From positions 248,001 to 312,000 of the forward strand of contig NZ_FNRQ01000002.1 in assembly GCF_900107685.1 (NCBI RefSeq): 64,000 nt of DNA, written 5' to 3'. This document shows positions 10,485 to 18,788 of this stretch, in pieces. Position numbers and translations under genes: made by a program. Source of the DNA: Paraburkholderia sartisoli. Its GTDB lineage: Bacteria; Pseudomonadota; Gammaproteobacteria; Burkholderiales; Burkholderiaceae. The notes under the pieces are model-generated. The model did no database searches and had not been told where the DNA came from. It worked only from the letters and a program-made list of their open reading frames with translations. Each line of letters starts with the position of its first letter. The stretch's first letter is position 1.

Positions 10485-11294
10485 TTTGGCCTTTCCTTGA
10501 ATTCATGTCGGTCTATTAGCGTTGCCCCTGTGCGGGGCGGCACCTACTTTTCTTTGTCTTCCAAAGAAAAGTAGGCAAAAGAAAGGCGCTTCGAAAACTC
10601 ATTTCTTCAAGGCGCATCTTCAGCGGGGAATGGCAACCCGTGAGGTGTCGCCCTCGCGCTTCACGCCACACTGGTCCGCGCACGATCTGATCCCCCGCAC
10701 AGCACCGCCCGTGACACAGGGCTCATTCATCCCACTCCGCACTGCGTGCGTCGCGGATCGGTCAGGCTCGGCCGCGCGCTGGCGGTAGCTCAACCTGTTA
10801 GCAACAATGCTCTCCGGTCTACTCGGTTAAAGCGCTACGCGATTTACCGCGGCAAGGCTTAGGCTGACGCAATGAAAACCGCCTGGCGGCGGTTATACCA
10901 AAGGGGAAAGCCCGGTGATGTGGGACAGCGCAATGAAACCGCCTGGTGAGGTTATGCCAGAAGGCGAAGCCTGGGGGTGCGGGAACGGCACGACGAGAAC
11001 CGCGCTGCGGAGGTTATGCCGGACGGCGACGCACGCAGTGCGGAGTGGGGTGGATGACGGCTTTGTCACGGGCGGTGCTGTGCGGGAGATCAGATCGTGC
11101 GCGGACCCGTGTGGCCTGGAGCGCGGGGGCGACATCTCACGGGGTGCCATTCCCCAAAGATGACGCACCTGGAAAAGGTGAGTTTTCGAAGCGCCTTTCT
11201 TTTGCCTACTTTTCTTTGGAAGACAAAGAAAAGTAGGTGCCGCCCCGCACAGGGGCGACGCTAATAGACCGACATGAATTCAAGGAACGGTCAA
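10485..11294. repeat. Palindromic intergenic element 1 (long inverted repeat)
   Basis: An 810-base gene-free block with two arms of about 270 bases in inverted orientation (10485-10765 and 11024-11294) around a central spacer. The outer ends share aattcatgtcggtctattag. Each arm holds a GC-rich hairpin (gcccc tgtgc ggggc) and a 14-base perfect stem with a 5-base loop (left arm 10543-10556 / 10562-10575). The spacer (about 10870-11045) contains three diverged tandem units of roughly 57 bases, each with aaccgc...ggttat. A second copy lies at 34853-35567. All four arms keep a similar inward-facing open frame, but it has no proper start and I do not call it a gene. No transposase is present. Confidence 0.85.
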
Positions 11295-11311
11295 AACAAA
11301 AAAACAAAAAC

Positions 11312-12088
11312 CTAAGCCGCATGCAATGCAGAAGAAGAAACAGAAGAAGAATCCAGAACCTCATCGCGCGGCAACAAGCGCCGATCCCCAAAAGCTTCAC
11401 CGATCATCAAAAGACTAGGCTGCGCCTCATCAAGCCATAGCTGTGCATCCCCGGCAGCCAGCCCTTCAAGCGTCAAAGTCAACGACCGTTCCCGAGCCGT
11501 GCTGCAAGCTTCAACAATCGCAACAGGCGTAGATCCGACGCGCCCAGCGTCAATCAACCGTTGGGCAATTTCAGGCGCGCTATCCCGCCCCATGTAGAAC
11601 ACCAGCGAATCCGCCTTCACCTGCTCGCGGATCTCGTCGGTATCCGCAGCCCGGCTATACGTAGCCAGCGCGACACTGCGCGACACCCCACGCAACGTCA
11701 ACGAACGCTTCAACGTGGATGCCCCGGCAAGCGCCGCCGTAATCCCCGGCACCACCTCGTATTCAATACCCGCCGCCTCGAGCGCCCGCATTTCCTCATC
11801 GGCACGCCCAAACAGCATCGGATCCCCACCCTTCAGACGCACCACCACATCGTGCTCCAGCGCCGCATCCACAATCTGCTTGTTGATGAAGTGCTGCGCC
11901 GTCGAACGCTGCCCACAACGCTTGCCCACGGCAATCCGGCGCGCCTGCGAAGGCGCGTAATCGAGCATCGACGGCTCAACCAGCGCGTCGTGCAGCACGA
12001 CATCCGCCATGCCCAGCAAACGGGCACCGCGCACCGTGATAAGGTCCGCTGCGCCCGGCCCCGCACCAATTAGATACACCTTGCCCAT
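11312..12088 (-). CDS. cobA: Uroporphyrinogen-III C-methyltransferase
   Basis: A 258-residue SAM-dependent methyltransferase (SUMT) that methylates uroporphyrinogen III at C2 and C7 to give precorrin-2, the branch to siroheme and cobalamin. It carries the family motifs GKVYLIGAGPGAADLITVRG at the N-terminus, VRLKGGDPMLFGRADEE and VVPGITAALAGAS. It lacks the CysG N-terminal dehydrogenase/ferrochelatase domain. ATG at 12088 gives the normal start; a TTG at 12136, ten bases from the cysN stop, is an alternative. As the last gene of the cys cluster it probably supplies siroheme to CysI. Its 3' half is A+C-rich on the + strand, mirroring the gradient left of element 1. Confidence 0.93.
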   Translation of the reverse strand: MGKVYLIGAGPGAADLITVRGARLLGMADVVLHDALVEPSMLDYAPSQARRIAVGKRCGQRSTAQHFINKQIVDAALEHDVVVRLKGGDPMLFGRADEEMRALEAAGIEYEVVPGITAALAGASTLKRSLTLRGVSRSVALATYSRAADTDEIREQVKADSLVFYMGRDSAPEIAQRLIDAGRVGSTPVAIVEACSTARERSLTLTLEGLAAGDAQLWLDEAQPSLLMIGEAFGDRRLLPRDEVLDSSSVSSSALHAA

Positions 12089-12146
12089 TCGCTTCAATCC
12101 CAATCGTTCAGTTCGTGCCAGTATGACCGCGCTCAAGCGCGTTCAC

Positions 12147-13460
12147 TCAGGCACTAAACGCACGAATCATGCCGGCCGCGACCGTGTGATGCGTCGCCTC
12201 GTCGATCAGCACGAACGCGCCCGTTCCAGGGTGCGAATCGTATGCGTCCGCAACGATCGGCTTTTGCAGCGTCAGCGACACGCGACCAATATCGTTCATG
12301 GTCAGGTCATGCCGGTCGGTAGCCTGCGACAACGTATGCACGTCCAGCACTTCCCTGATCGCGCCAATGCGCGCGAACACCGTATTGGTGGTCTGCTTCA
12401 GCAGATACTTGCGCTGCGTCGACAGCGGCGTCTCGTCAAACCAGCACAGGTCGGCTTCCACTTTCTTTGCCGGCGCAGGCGCGGCTTCGCGAAGCACGAA
12501 CGTGTCGCCACGCGATACGTCGACGTCTTCCGCGAGGCGGATCGTTACCGTCTGACCCGCGAACGCGCGGTCAACCTGCGCGGTGCCACCCGGCACCGGC
12601 GCGATGATCTCCGCGACCGTCGCCTCACGGTTCGCCGGCAGCACGACAATCGTGTCGCCCAGCTTCACTTCGCCCGCTTCGACGCGACCCATATAGCCGC
12701 GGAAATCGTCGGCCTGGCTGCCGTCCTGGCGCGCCACCCATTGCACCGGAAAACGCAGCGCCTGACCTGTCGGAATCTCGACCGGCAACGCCTCCAGCAC
12801 GTCCAGCAGCGGTTCGCCCGCATACCACGGCATGCGCTCGCTCGCGGTCACGATGTTATCGCCTTTCAGCGCCGAGACCGGCACGAAGCGCACGTCGCTC
12901 AAACCCAGTTGGCGTGCCAGTTCGACGTACGCATCGCGAATCTCGTTGAAGCGCGTTTCGCTATAGTCGACGAGATCCATCTTGTTGATCGCGACGATCA
13001 CGTGCTGCAAGCCCAGCAGCTTCACGATCGCGCTGTGACGCTTGGTCTGCGGCAGCAGTTGCGCCGCGCCATCCACGAACGTGACACGCGTCGCGTCGAC
13101 GAGAATGATCGCGGCATGCGCGGTCGATGCACCCGTCACCATGTTGCGCGTGTACTGCTCGTGACCCGGCGTATCGGCGATGATGAACTTGCGCTTCGCG
13201 GTCGCGAAGTAACGGTACGCGACGTCGATCGTGATGCCCTGCTCGCGCTCGGCTTCAAGGCCGTCGGTCAGGAGCGACAGGTCGATTTCGTCGCCCACGG
13301 TGCGCTTGTTCTTCGCGCGCGACAGCGCGGAAAGCTGGTCCGACAGCACAGCCTTGCTGTCGTACAGCAGGCGTCCGATCAGCGTGCTCTTGCCGTCGTC
13401 GACACTGCCTGCAGTAATGAAACGCAGCACGCCGAGGTCTTCTGGTTGATGAATACTCAT
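12147..13460 (-). CDS. cysN: Sulfate adenylyltransferase subunit 1 (GTPase)
   Basis: A 437-residue EF-Tu-like GTPase that drives the CysD-catalysed adenylation of sulfate to APS. G-motifs are clear: GSVDDGKSTLIG, DTPGHEQYTRNM and NKMD. The C-terminal beta-barrel domains are present, but there is no fused APS kinase (CysC) domain, which fits the APS-type reductase encoded upstream. ATG at 13460 follows a GAGGG Shine-Dalgarno sequence and gives MSIHQPEDLGVLRF; the open frame continues upstream without family similarity. It lies 22 bases after cysD. Confidence 0.96.
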   Translation of the reverse strand: MSIHQPEDLGVLRFITAGSVDDGKSTLIGRLLYDSKAVLSDQLSALSRAKNKRTVGDEIDLSLLTDGLEAEREQGITIDVAYRYFATAKRKFIIADTPGHEQYTRNMVTGASTAHAAIILVDATRVTFVDGAAQLLPQTKRHSAIVKLLGLQHVIVAINKMDLVDYSETRFNEIRDAYVELARQLGLSDVRFVPVSALKGDNIVTASERMPWYAGEPLLDVLEALPVEIPTGQALRFPVQWVARQDGSQADDFRGYMGRVEAGEVKLGDTIVVLPANREATVAEIIAPVPGGTAQVDRAFAGQTVTIRLAEDVDVSRGDTFVLREAAPAPAKKVEADLCWFDETPLSTQRKYLLKQTTNTVFARIGAIREVLDVHTLSQATDRHDLTMNDIGRVSLTLQKPIVADAYDSHPGTGAFVLIDEATHHTVAAGMIRAFSA

Positions 13461-13482
13461 GATTGCATTGCCCTCGTGTGCC

Positions 13483-14445
13483 TTAGAAATAACCCTGCTT
13501 CTTGCGTGTTTCCATCGCGGCTTCGGATGCCTGATCGTCCATCCGCGTGGCACCGCGCTCCGTGATTTCGGTCACGGCCGTCTCGGCGATGATCTTCTCC
13601 AGATCGTCGGCGTCGCTTTCCACCGGGCACGTGCAGCTGATGTCGCCCACGGTACGGAAACGCACGAGCGCCGTTTCGCTGGTCTCGCCTTCGCGCATCG
13701 GCGTAAGCGGCGTCACCGGCACGAGCAGCCCGTTACGGCGCACGATTTCGCGGTGATGCGCGTAATAGATCGACGGCAGTTCGAGCTTCTCGCGCGCGAT
13801 GTATTGCCATATGTCGAGCTCGGTCCAGTTCGAGATCGGGAACACGCGCAGATGTTCGCCCTTATGGAGACGCGCGTTGAAGAGGCTCCACAGTTCCGGA
13901 CGCTGCGCCTTCGGATCCCACTGGCCGAATTCGTCACGGAACGAGAAGATGCGCTCTTTCGCACGGGCCTTTTCCTCGTCGCGACGCGCGCCACCAATCA
14001 TCGCGGTGTAGCCGTATTGCTCGATCGTTTCGAGCAGCGTCACCGCCTGCGCCGCGTTGCGCGAATCGAGCTCGCGACGCAGGCGCACCGTGCCGCGCCT
14101 GATCGAATCCTCGACGTGACCCACCACGAGTTGCGCGCCAATCTCTTTGGCGCGGCGGTCGCGGAAGTCGATCACTTCGTCGTAGTTGTGGCCGGTGTCG
14201 ATATGCACGAGCGGGAACGGCAGCACCGTCTGGCGGCTGGCGCCGAGGCCGAATGCCTTCAGTGCCAGATGCAGCACGACGACCGAATCCTTGCCGCCCG
14301 AAAACAGCAGCGCGGGGTTGCTGCATTCGGCAACCAGTTCGCGCAGGATGTGAATCGACTCGGCTTCGAGCCAGTCGAGGTGATCCATCCGGTTCGCGGT
14401 GTTGGCGAGCGGAGCGTTCAGTGCGGGATCGAGCGTCGTGCTCAT
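13483..14445 (-). CDS. cysD: Sulfate adenylyltransferase subunit 2
   Basis: A 320-residue PP-loop ATP sulfurylase subunit, the catalytic partner of CysN. The nucleotide-binding loop LLFSGGKDSVVVLHLA lies near residue 43, with the family segments FPLVHIDTGHNYDEVIDFRD and FPISNWTELDIWQYI. Length and C-terminus (KKQGYF) are normal. It lies between cysH and cysN in the same orientation. Confidence 0.96.
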   Translation of the reverse strand: MSTTLDPALNAPLANTANRMDHLDWLEAESIHILRELVAECSNPALLFSGGKDSVVVLHLALKAFGLGASRQTVLPFPLVHIDTGHNYDEVIDFRDRRAKEIGAQLVVGHVEDSIRRGTVRLRRELDSRNAAQAVTLLETIEQYGYTAMIGGARRDEEKARAKERIFSFRDEFGQWDPKAQRPELWSLFNARLHKGEHLRVFPISNWTELDIWQYIAREKLELPSIYYAHHREIVRRNGLLVPVTPLTPMREGETSETALVRFRTVGDISCTCPVESDADDLEKIIAETAVTEITERGATRMDDQASEAAMETRKKQGYF

Positions 14446-14536
14446 GGTGTGTCCTTCCTTGGTTCACGTCACAAGTGGTGACTTGCGCGCGGTATTCAAT
14501 CGTTCAATCGTTCTGTTTTCGGCTTGCCGGGTGCGC

Positions 14537-15283
14537 TCAGATTGCGGAGCTGGGCGCGCTGATCACGGAAACCGGAATCGTCGTGATGTGCAGGCCGCAT
14601 TCCTTCGTATCGCGCGACTCCCACCACCAGCGCCCTGCCCGACTGTCTTCACCAGGACGGATCGCGCGCGTGCAGGGTTCGCAGCCGATGCTCGGATAAC
14701 CGCGCGCATGCAGCGGGTTGACCGGTACGTCGAACGCCTTGAGGTACGCCCACACATCGGCTTCGGTCCAGTCCGCGAGCGGATTGAACTTGGCGATGTC
14801 GCGCGCGCCGTCGTGTTCTTCCTCGTGCAGTTCCGCACGCGTCACCGACTGCTCGCGACGCTGGCCCGTCACCCATGCGCTCACGTCCGACAGCGCACGA
14901 TTGAGCGGCTCGACCTTGCGGATTTCGCAGCAGCGCTTGCGCAGATCGATGCTTTCGTAAAACGCGTTCAGGCCATGCTGCGCGACGTATTCATCGACGG
15001 CATCCGTCTGCGGATGAAACTGTTCGATGTCGTAGCCATAGCGCTCTTTCACGCGATCGAGCATGCCCAGCGTTTCGGCATGCAGGCGTCCGGTGTTGAG
15101 CGAGAAGATACCGATCTTCACGTTGCGCGAAAGGATCGCGTGCGTGAGCAGCATGTCTTCCGCGGCGAGACTGCTGGCGAGCTTGACGTTCGCATGACGC
15201 GCGGCGATCGAATCGAGCAGCGTGTCCAGCCGCTCAATCTTCGCTGCGAGCCCGGGCGTCACTGAAGGCGTGGCGTCGCTCAT
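14537..15283 (-). CDS. cysH: Assimilatory APS reductase (CysH family)
   Basis: A 248-residue PP-loop reductase that reduces activated sulfate to sulfite using thioredoxin. It has both cysteine pairs expected for a [4Fe-4S] cluster, KRCCEIRKVEPL and SIGCEPCTRAI, which mark the APS-using rather than PAPS-using subfamily. The catalytic cysteine is in KECGLH near the C-terminus. This agrees with the lack of a cysC domain in the cluster. Its start overlaps the stop of the DUF934 gene by four bases, showing translational coupling. Confidence 0.95.
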   Translation of the reverse strand: MSDATPSVTPGLAAKIERLDTLLDSIAARHANVKLASSLAAEDMLLTHAILSRNVKIGIFSLNTGRLHAETLGMLDRVKERYGYDIEQFHPQTDAVDEYVAQHGLNAFYESIDLRKRCCEIRKVEPLNRALSDVSAWVTGQRREQSVTRAELHEEEHDGARDIAKFNPLADWTEADVWAYLKAFDVPVNPLHARGYPSIGCEPCTRAIRPGEDSRAGRWWWESRDTKECGLHITTIPVSVISAPSSAI

Positions 15284-15825
15284 GCCGATGCCTTCGCCGC
15301 AGCAGCCGCGGCTTCGCGGCGACGGAACAGCGGCACCGGATCGTCGAACGCACCCTGATACTGCACGGTGAAATCATCGAACGCCTTGAGCGCGTCGTGG
15401 ATGTCCTTGTCTTCACGCACCGCGAACGCATCGAATCCGCAGCGGTACATGAGGCGCACCTGGTCGCGCAGCACGTCGCCGATCGCGCGAATCTCACCCT
15501 TGTAGCCATGGCGTTCGCGCAGAAGGCGGGCAATGCTGTAGCCGCGGCCGTCGCGGAACACCGGGAAGTCGATCGCGATCAGCGCGAGCCGGTCGAAGTC
15601 GGCGGCCACGTCGGCCGGTTCGCTGTCCGGCTCGAGCCATACGGCGATTTCACCCGCGTCACGCGATGCGATCAGTGCATCGCGCGCGGCGGTCCACAAT
15701 GCGAACGGCACGATCACCTTGCCGGCCGGCAGTGCTTCCACTGCGGGCAAGGTGCCGTCTTCCGCCGCACGCACGACCGTCCAGTCATCGCCAACGATCG
15801 CGCGGTTCTTGATAATCGAAGCCAT
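15280..15825 (-). CDS. DUF934 protein of the sulfate assimilation cluster
   Basis: A 181-residue DUF934-family protein. Members are found almost only between sulfite reductase and APS reductase genes in alpha- and beta-proteobacteria. The core carries GRGYSIARLLRERHGYKGEI and RAIGDVLRDQVRLMYRCGFDAF, followed by an acidic stretch. It has been proposed to help sulfite reductase electron transfer or assembly; the sequence itself shows no catalytic motif. It overlaps cysH by four bases and lies 38 bases after cysI. No cysJ flavoprotein is in the cluster, so this protein may take part in passing electrons to CysI; that is inference. Confidence 0.88.
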   Translation of the reverse strand: MASIIKNRAIVGDDWTVVRAAEDGTLPAVEALPAGKVIVPFALWTAARDALIASRDAGEIAVWLEPDSEPADVAADFDRLALIAIDFPVFRDGRGYSIARLLRERHGYKGEIRAIGDVLRDQVRLMYRCGFDAFAVREDKDIHDALKAFDDFTVQYQGAFDDPVPLFRRREAAAAAAKASA

Positions 15826-15863
15826 CTGCAGAATCCTTTAAGCCTTTAAGCCTGTGCCGCGGG

Positions 15864-17543
15864 TTAAGCGTGAGCCGGCTGGCGCGATGCGTACACGCGT
15901 TCCTTGAACGGCGTGATGCCGATGCGGCCGTACGTGTCGATGAAACGTTCGCCGTCGATGCGGTTTTCCACGAACGTGTCGATCACCTTCGACACCACGT
16001 CCGGCATTTCCTCCGCCGAGAACGACGGGCCGATCACGCGGCCGAGATGCGCGCCGGTGGCGCCCGTGCTCTGCTCGCCGCCGAGCGTCACCTGGTACCA
16101 CTCCGCGCCGTCCTTGTCGACGCCAAGCACGCCGATGTTGCCGACGTGATGGTGACCGCACGCGTTGATACAACCCGAGATGTTCAGCGACACGTCGCCG
16201 AGATCGTAGACAAAATCGAGGTCGTTGAAGCGCTCCTGGATCGCCATCGCGATCGGAATCGACTTCGCGTTCGCGAGCGAGCAGAAATCGCCGCCCGGGC
16301 ACGCGATGATGTCGGTCAGCAAGCCGATGTTCGGCGTGGCGAACCCCTGTGCCTTAGCCAGTTCCCACAATTCGAACAGGTCGTGCTTCTTCACGTTCGC
16401 CAGAATCAGGTTCTGCTCGTGCGACACGCGAATCTCGCCGAACGAGTACTGGTCGGCCCAGTCGGCGACGGCTTCCATCTGCGCATCCGTGGCGTCGCCC
16501 GGTGCGATCGTGGCCGGCTTCAGCGAAAGCGTGACCGACGCATAACCCGCCACCTTGTGCGGACGCACGTTGCGCTCGACCCAGCGCGCGAACGCGCGGT
16601 TTTCGAGCAGATGGTTTTCGAACGCGGTGTCGGTGTCCGCCAGCTTTTCATAAACCGGCGGCACGAAGTATTGCGACACGCGATCGAGTTCGGCTTGCGT
16701 GAGCGTCGAAGGACCGTCCTTCAGGTGTTGCCATTCTTCCTCGACCTGCTTCGAGAACTTCTCCGGGCTCAGGGCCTTCACGAGAATCTTGATGCGCGCC
16801 TTGTACATGTTGTCGCGACGGCCGTAGCGGTTATACACGCGCAGAACAGCTTCGCAGTAAGTCAGCAGGTGCTGCCACGGCAGGTCTTCGCGGATAATCG
16901 CGCCGACGATCGGCGTGCGCCCCAGGCCACCACCGGCCAGGATGCTCGCGACCACTTCGCCCTGCTCGTTTTTCTTCAGGTAGACACCGAGGTCATGCAC
17001 CTGCACGGCGGCGCGATCTTCCTTCGAACCCGAGACGGCGATCTTGAACTTGCGCGGCAGCCACGCGAATTCCGGGTGGAACGTCGACCACTGGCGCAGG
17101 ATTTCAGCCCACGGACGCGGATCGATGATCTCGTCCGGTGCGACACCGGCGAACTGGTCCGCGGTGATGTTGCGGATACAGTTACCCGAGGTCTGGATGG
17201 CGTGCATCTGGACAGACGCGAGTTTCGCGAGAATTTCCGGCGTGTCCTCGAGCTTGATCCAGTTGTACTGGATGTTCGAGCGCGTCGAAAAGTGGCCGTA
17301 GCCGCGGTCGTGCTCGCGCGCGATACGCGCCAGCATGCGCAGCTGGTCGCTGCGCAGATTGCCGTAAGGAATCGCGATGCGGTGCATGTAGGCGTGGCGC
17401 TGCATGTAGAGACCGTTCTGCAGACGCAGGGGACGGAACTCTTCTTCGCTCAATTCGCCCGACAGCCGGCGACGAACCTGGTCGGCGTATTGCGCGACGC
17501 GTTCGTCAACGATGGTCTGGTCGTACTGATCGTATTGGTACAT
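15864..17543 (-). CDS. cysI: Sulfite reductase hemoprotein (siroheme, 4Fe-4S)
   Basis: A 559-residue nitrite/sulfite reductase of the siroheme family that reduces sulfite to sulfide with six electrons. Two ferredoxin-like half-domains are followed by the cluster ligands CPGGDFC (C-X5-C) and CINACGHHHVGNIG (C-X3-C) near residues 415-455. The ATG at 17543 gives MYQYDQYDQTIVDERVAQYA, matching the normal start, while an upstream ATG would add 17 unrelated residues. It is the first gene of the leftward cys operon and is divergent from the CysB-type regulator. Confidence 0.95.
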   Translation of the reverse strand: MYQYDQYDQTIVDERVAQYADQVRRRLSGELSEEEFRPLRLQNGLYMQRHAYMHRIAIPYGNLRSDQLRMLARIAREHDRGYGHFSTRSNIQYNWIKLEDTPEILAKLASVQMHAIQTSGNCIRNITADQFAGVAPDEIIDPRPWAEILRQWSTFHPEFAWLPRKFKIAVSGSKEDRAAVQVHDLGVYLKKNEQGEVVASILAGGGLGRTPIVGAIIREDLPWQHLLTYCEAVLRVYNRYGRRDNMYKARIKILVKALSPEKFSKQVEEEWQHLKDGPSTLTQAELDRVSQYFVPPVYEKLADTDTAFENHLLENRAFARWVERNVRPHKVAGYASVTLSLKPATIAPGDATDAQMEAVADWADQYSFGEIRVSHEQNLILANVKKHDLFELWELAKAQGFATPNIGLLTDIIACPGGDFCSLANAKSIPIAMAIQERFNDLDFVYDLGDVSLNISGCINACGHHHVGNIGVLGVDKDGAEWYQVTLGGEQSTGATGAHLGRVIGPSFSAEEMPDVVSKVIDTFVENRIDGERFIDTYGRIGITPFKERVYASRQPAHA

Positions 17544-17785
17544 TCGGGGACCCCATTTTTTCGTAACCGCACGGCGTTCCGGTGGCCGGCACACCGTCGA
17601 TCCGGTTGCGCCACGCCCTGTCTACCCGTCTCTGTCAGCGCCAGCAGAAGAAGGTTTTAGACGCATCCTTCATTTGCTTATGACAAATACAGATATCCAT
17701 ATTGGAAAAGTTGGAGAAATCGTAATAAACTCCCCTTATATTTCAAACGACTTAAAAATTGTTTTCATATGCTAAGAGGTTATAA
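17544..17785. promoter_or_regulatory. Divergent cysI / cysB-type promoter region
   Basis: The 242 bases between the two starts include an AT-rich stretch (about 17655-17780) that contrasts sharply with the GC-rich genes. It should hold the back-to-back promoters and the LysR-type operator. I cannot point to one defined CysB site, as this family has loose consensus sequences. Confidence 0.55.
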
Positions 17786-18727
17786 ATGAACCTGCACCAG
17801 TTTCGCTTCGTGCGCGAGGCGGTCCGGCAGAACTTCAACCTCACGGAAGCCGCCAAGGCGCTGTTTACAAGCCAGCCAGGCGTCTCGAAGGCAATCATCG
17901 AGCTCGAAGACGAGCTGGGCGTCGAAATCTTCACACGGCACGGCAAACGCGTGCGTTCGCTGACCGAGCCGGGCCGGATCATTCTTCAGTCGGTTGAGAA
18001 GATCCTGCAGGAAGTGGAAAGCCTGAAGCGGGTCGGTAAAGATTACGCGGCGCAGGATCAGGGCAATCTCGTCATCGCCGCGACGCACACGCAGGCGCGC
18101 TACTCGCTGCCGGCCGCCATCGCCGAATTCAAGAAGCGCTTTCCCAAGGTTCACCTTTCGATTCTGCAAGGCAGCCCGACGCAGGTGGCCGAAATGGTCA
18201 TCCACGACCAGGCGGACCTCGCGATCGCCACCGAGGCGATCTCCACCTATAAGGAACTGGTCTCGCTGCCGTGCTTTTCGTGGCATCACATCGCCGTCAT
18301 GCAGCCGGATCATCCGTTGCTGGAGCGCAAGCAGCTTTCCCTCGACGACCTGACCCAGTTTCCGCTGATTACCTATGACAACGCGTTCGCGGGACGCACG
18401 AAGATCAACGAGGCGTTCCGTCTGCGCGGCCTGCATCCGGACATCGTGCTCGAGGCGATCGACGCCGACGTGATCAAGACCTACGTCGAGCTGGGCCTTG
18501 GCGTCGGCATCATGGCGGATATCGCATTCAACGCGGAGCGCGACCGCCATCTGCGTGCGATGCCGGTCGGCCATCTGTTCGGCAGCAACGTGACGCGCGT
18601 GGCGCTCAAGCACGGCGCGTATCTGCGCAGCTATGTGTATACGCTGGTCGAGCTGCTCTCGCCGAGCCTGAACCGCCGGCTGATCGAGCAGGCGCTCAAG
18701 GGCGAGCACGAATCCTACGAGCTTTGA
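17786..18727 (+). CDS. cysB: CysB/Cbl-type LysR regulator
   Basis: A 313-residue LysR regulator close to CysB/Cbl, which activates sulfur assimilation genes in response to N-acetylserine and sulfate. The start MNLHQFRFVREAVRQNFNLT and helix-turn-helix LFTSQPGVSKAIIELEDELG are characteristic of the CysB branch, as is the effector domain beginning NLVIAATHTQARYSLP. It is divergent from the cysI operon, which it very likely controls. Whether it is orthologous to CysB or Cbl cannot be settled by eye. Confidence 0.9.
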   Translation: MNLHQFRFVREAVRQNFNLTEAAKALFTSQPGVSKAIIELEDELGVEIFTRHGKRVRSLTEPGRIILQSVEKILQEVESLKRVGKDYAAQDQGNLVIAATHTQARYSLPAAIAEFKKRFPKVHLSILQGSPTQVAEMVIHDQADLAIATEAISTYKELVSLPCFSWHHIAVMQPDHPLLERKQLSLDDLTQFPLITYDNAFAGRTKINEAFRLRGLHPDIVLEAIDADVIKTYVELGLGVGIMADIAFNAERDRHLRAMPVGHLFGSNVTRVALKHGAYLRSYVYTLVELLSPSLNRRLIEQALKGEHESYEL

Positions 18728-18788
18728 AGCATCCTCTGTCCGGTTTTATAACAATCGCTGTTTCGATTCCGCCATGGAGACCCAACCG

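Noticed and set aside
10522..10788. Small gene inside palindromic element 1
   Set aside because: The same frame occurs in each inverted arm, has no ribosome site and overlaps strong hairpins; treated as repeat DNA.
15870..17660. 596-codon plus-strand frame opposite cysI
   Set aside because: Antisense to a clear sulfite reductase gene, Arg/Val/His-rich, no domain.
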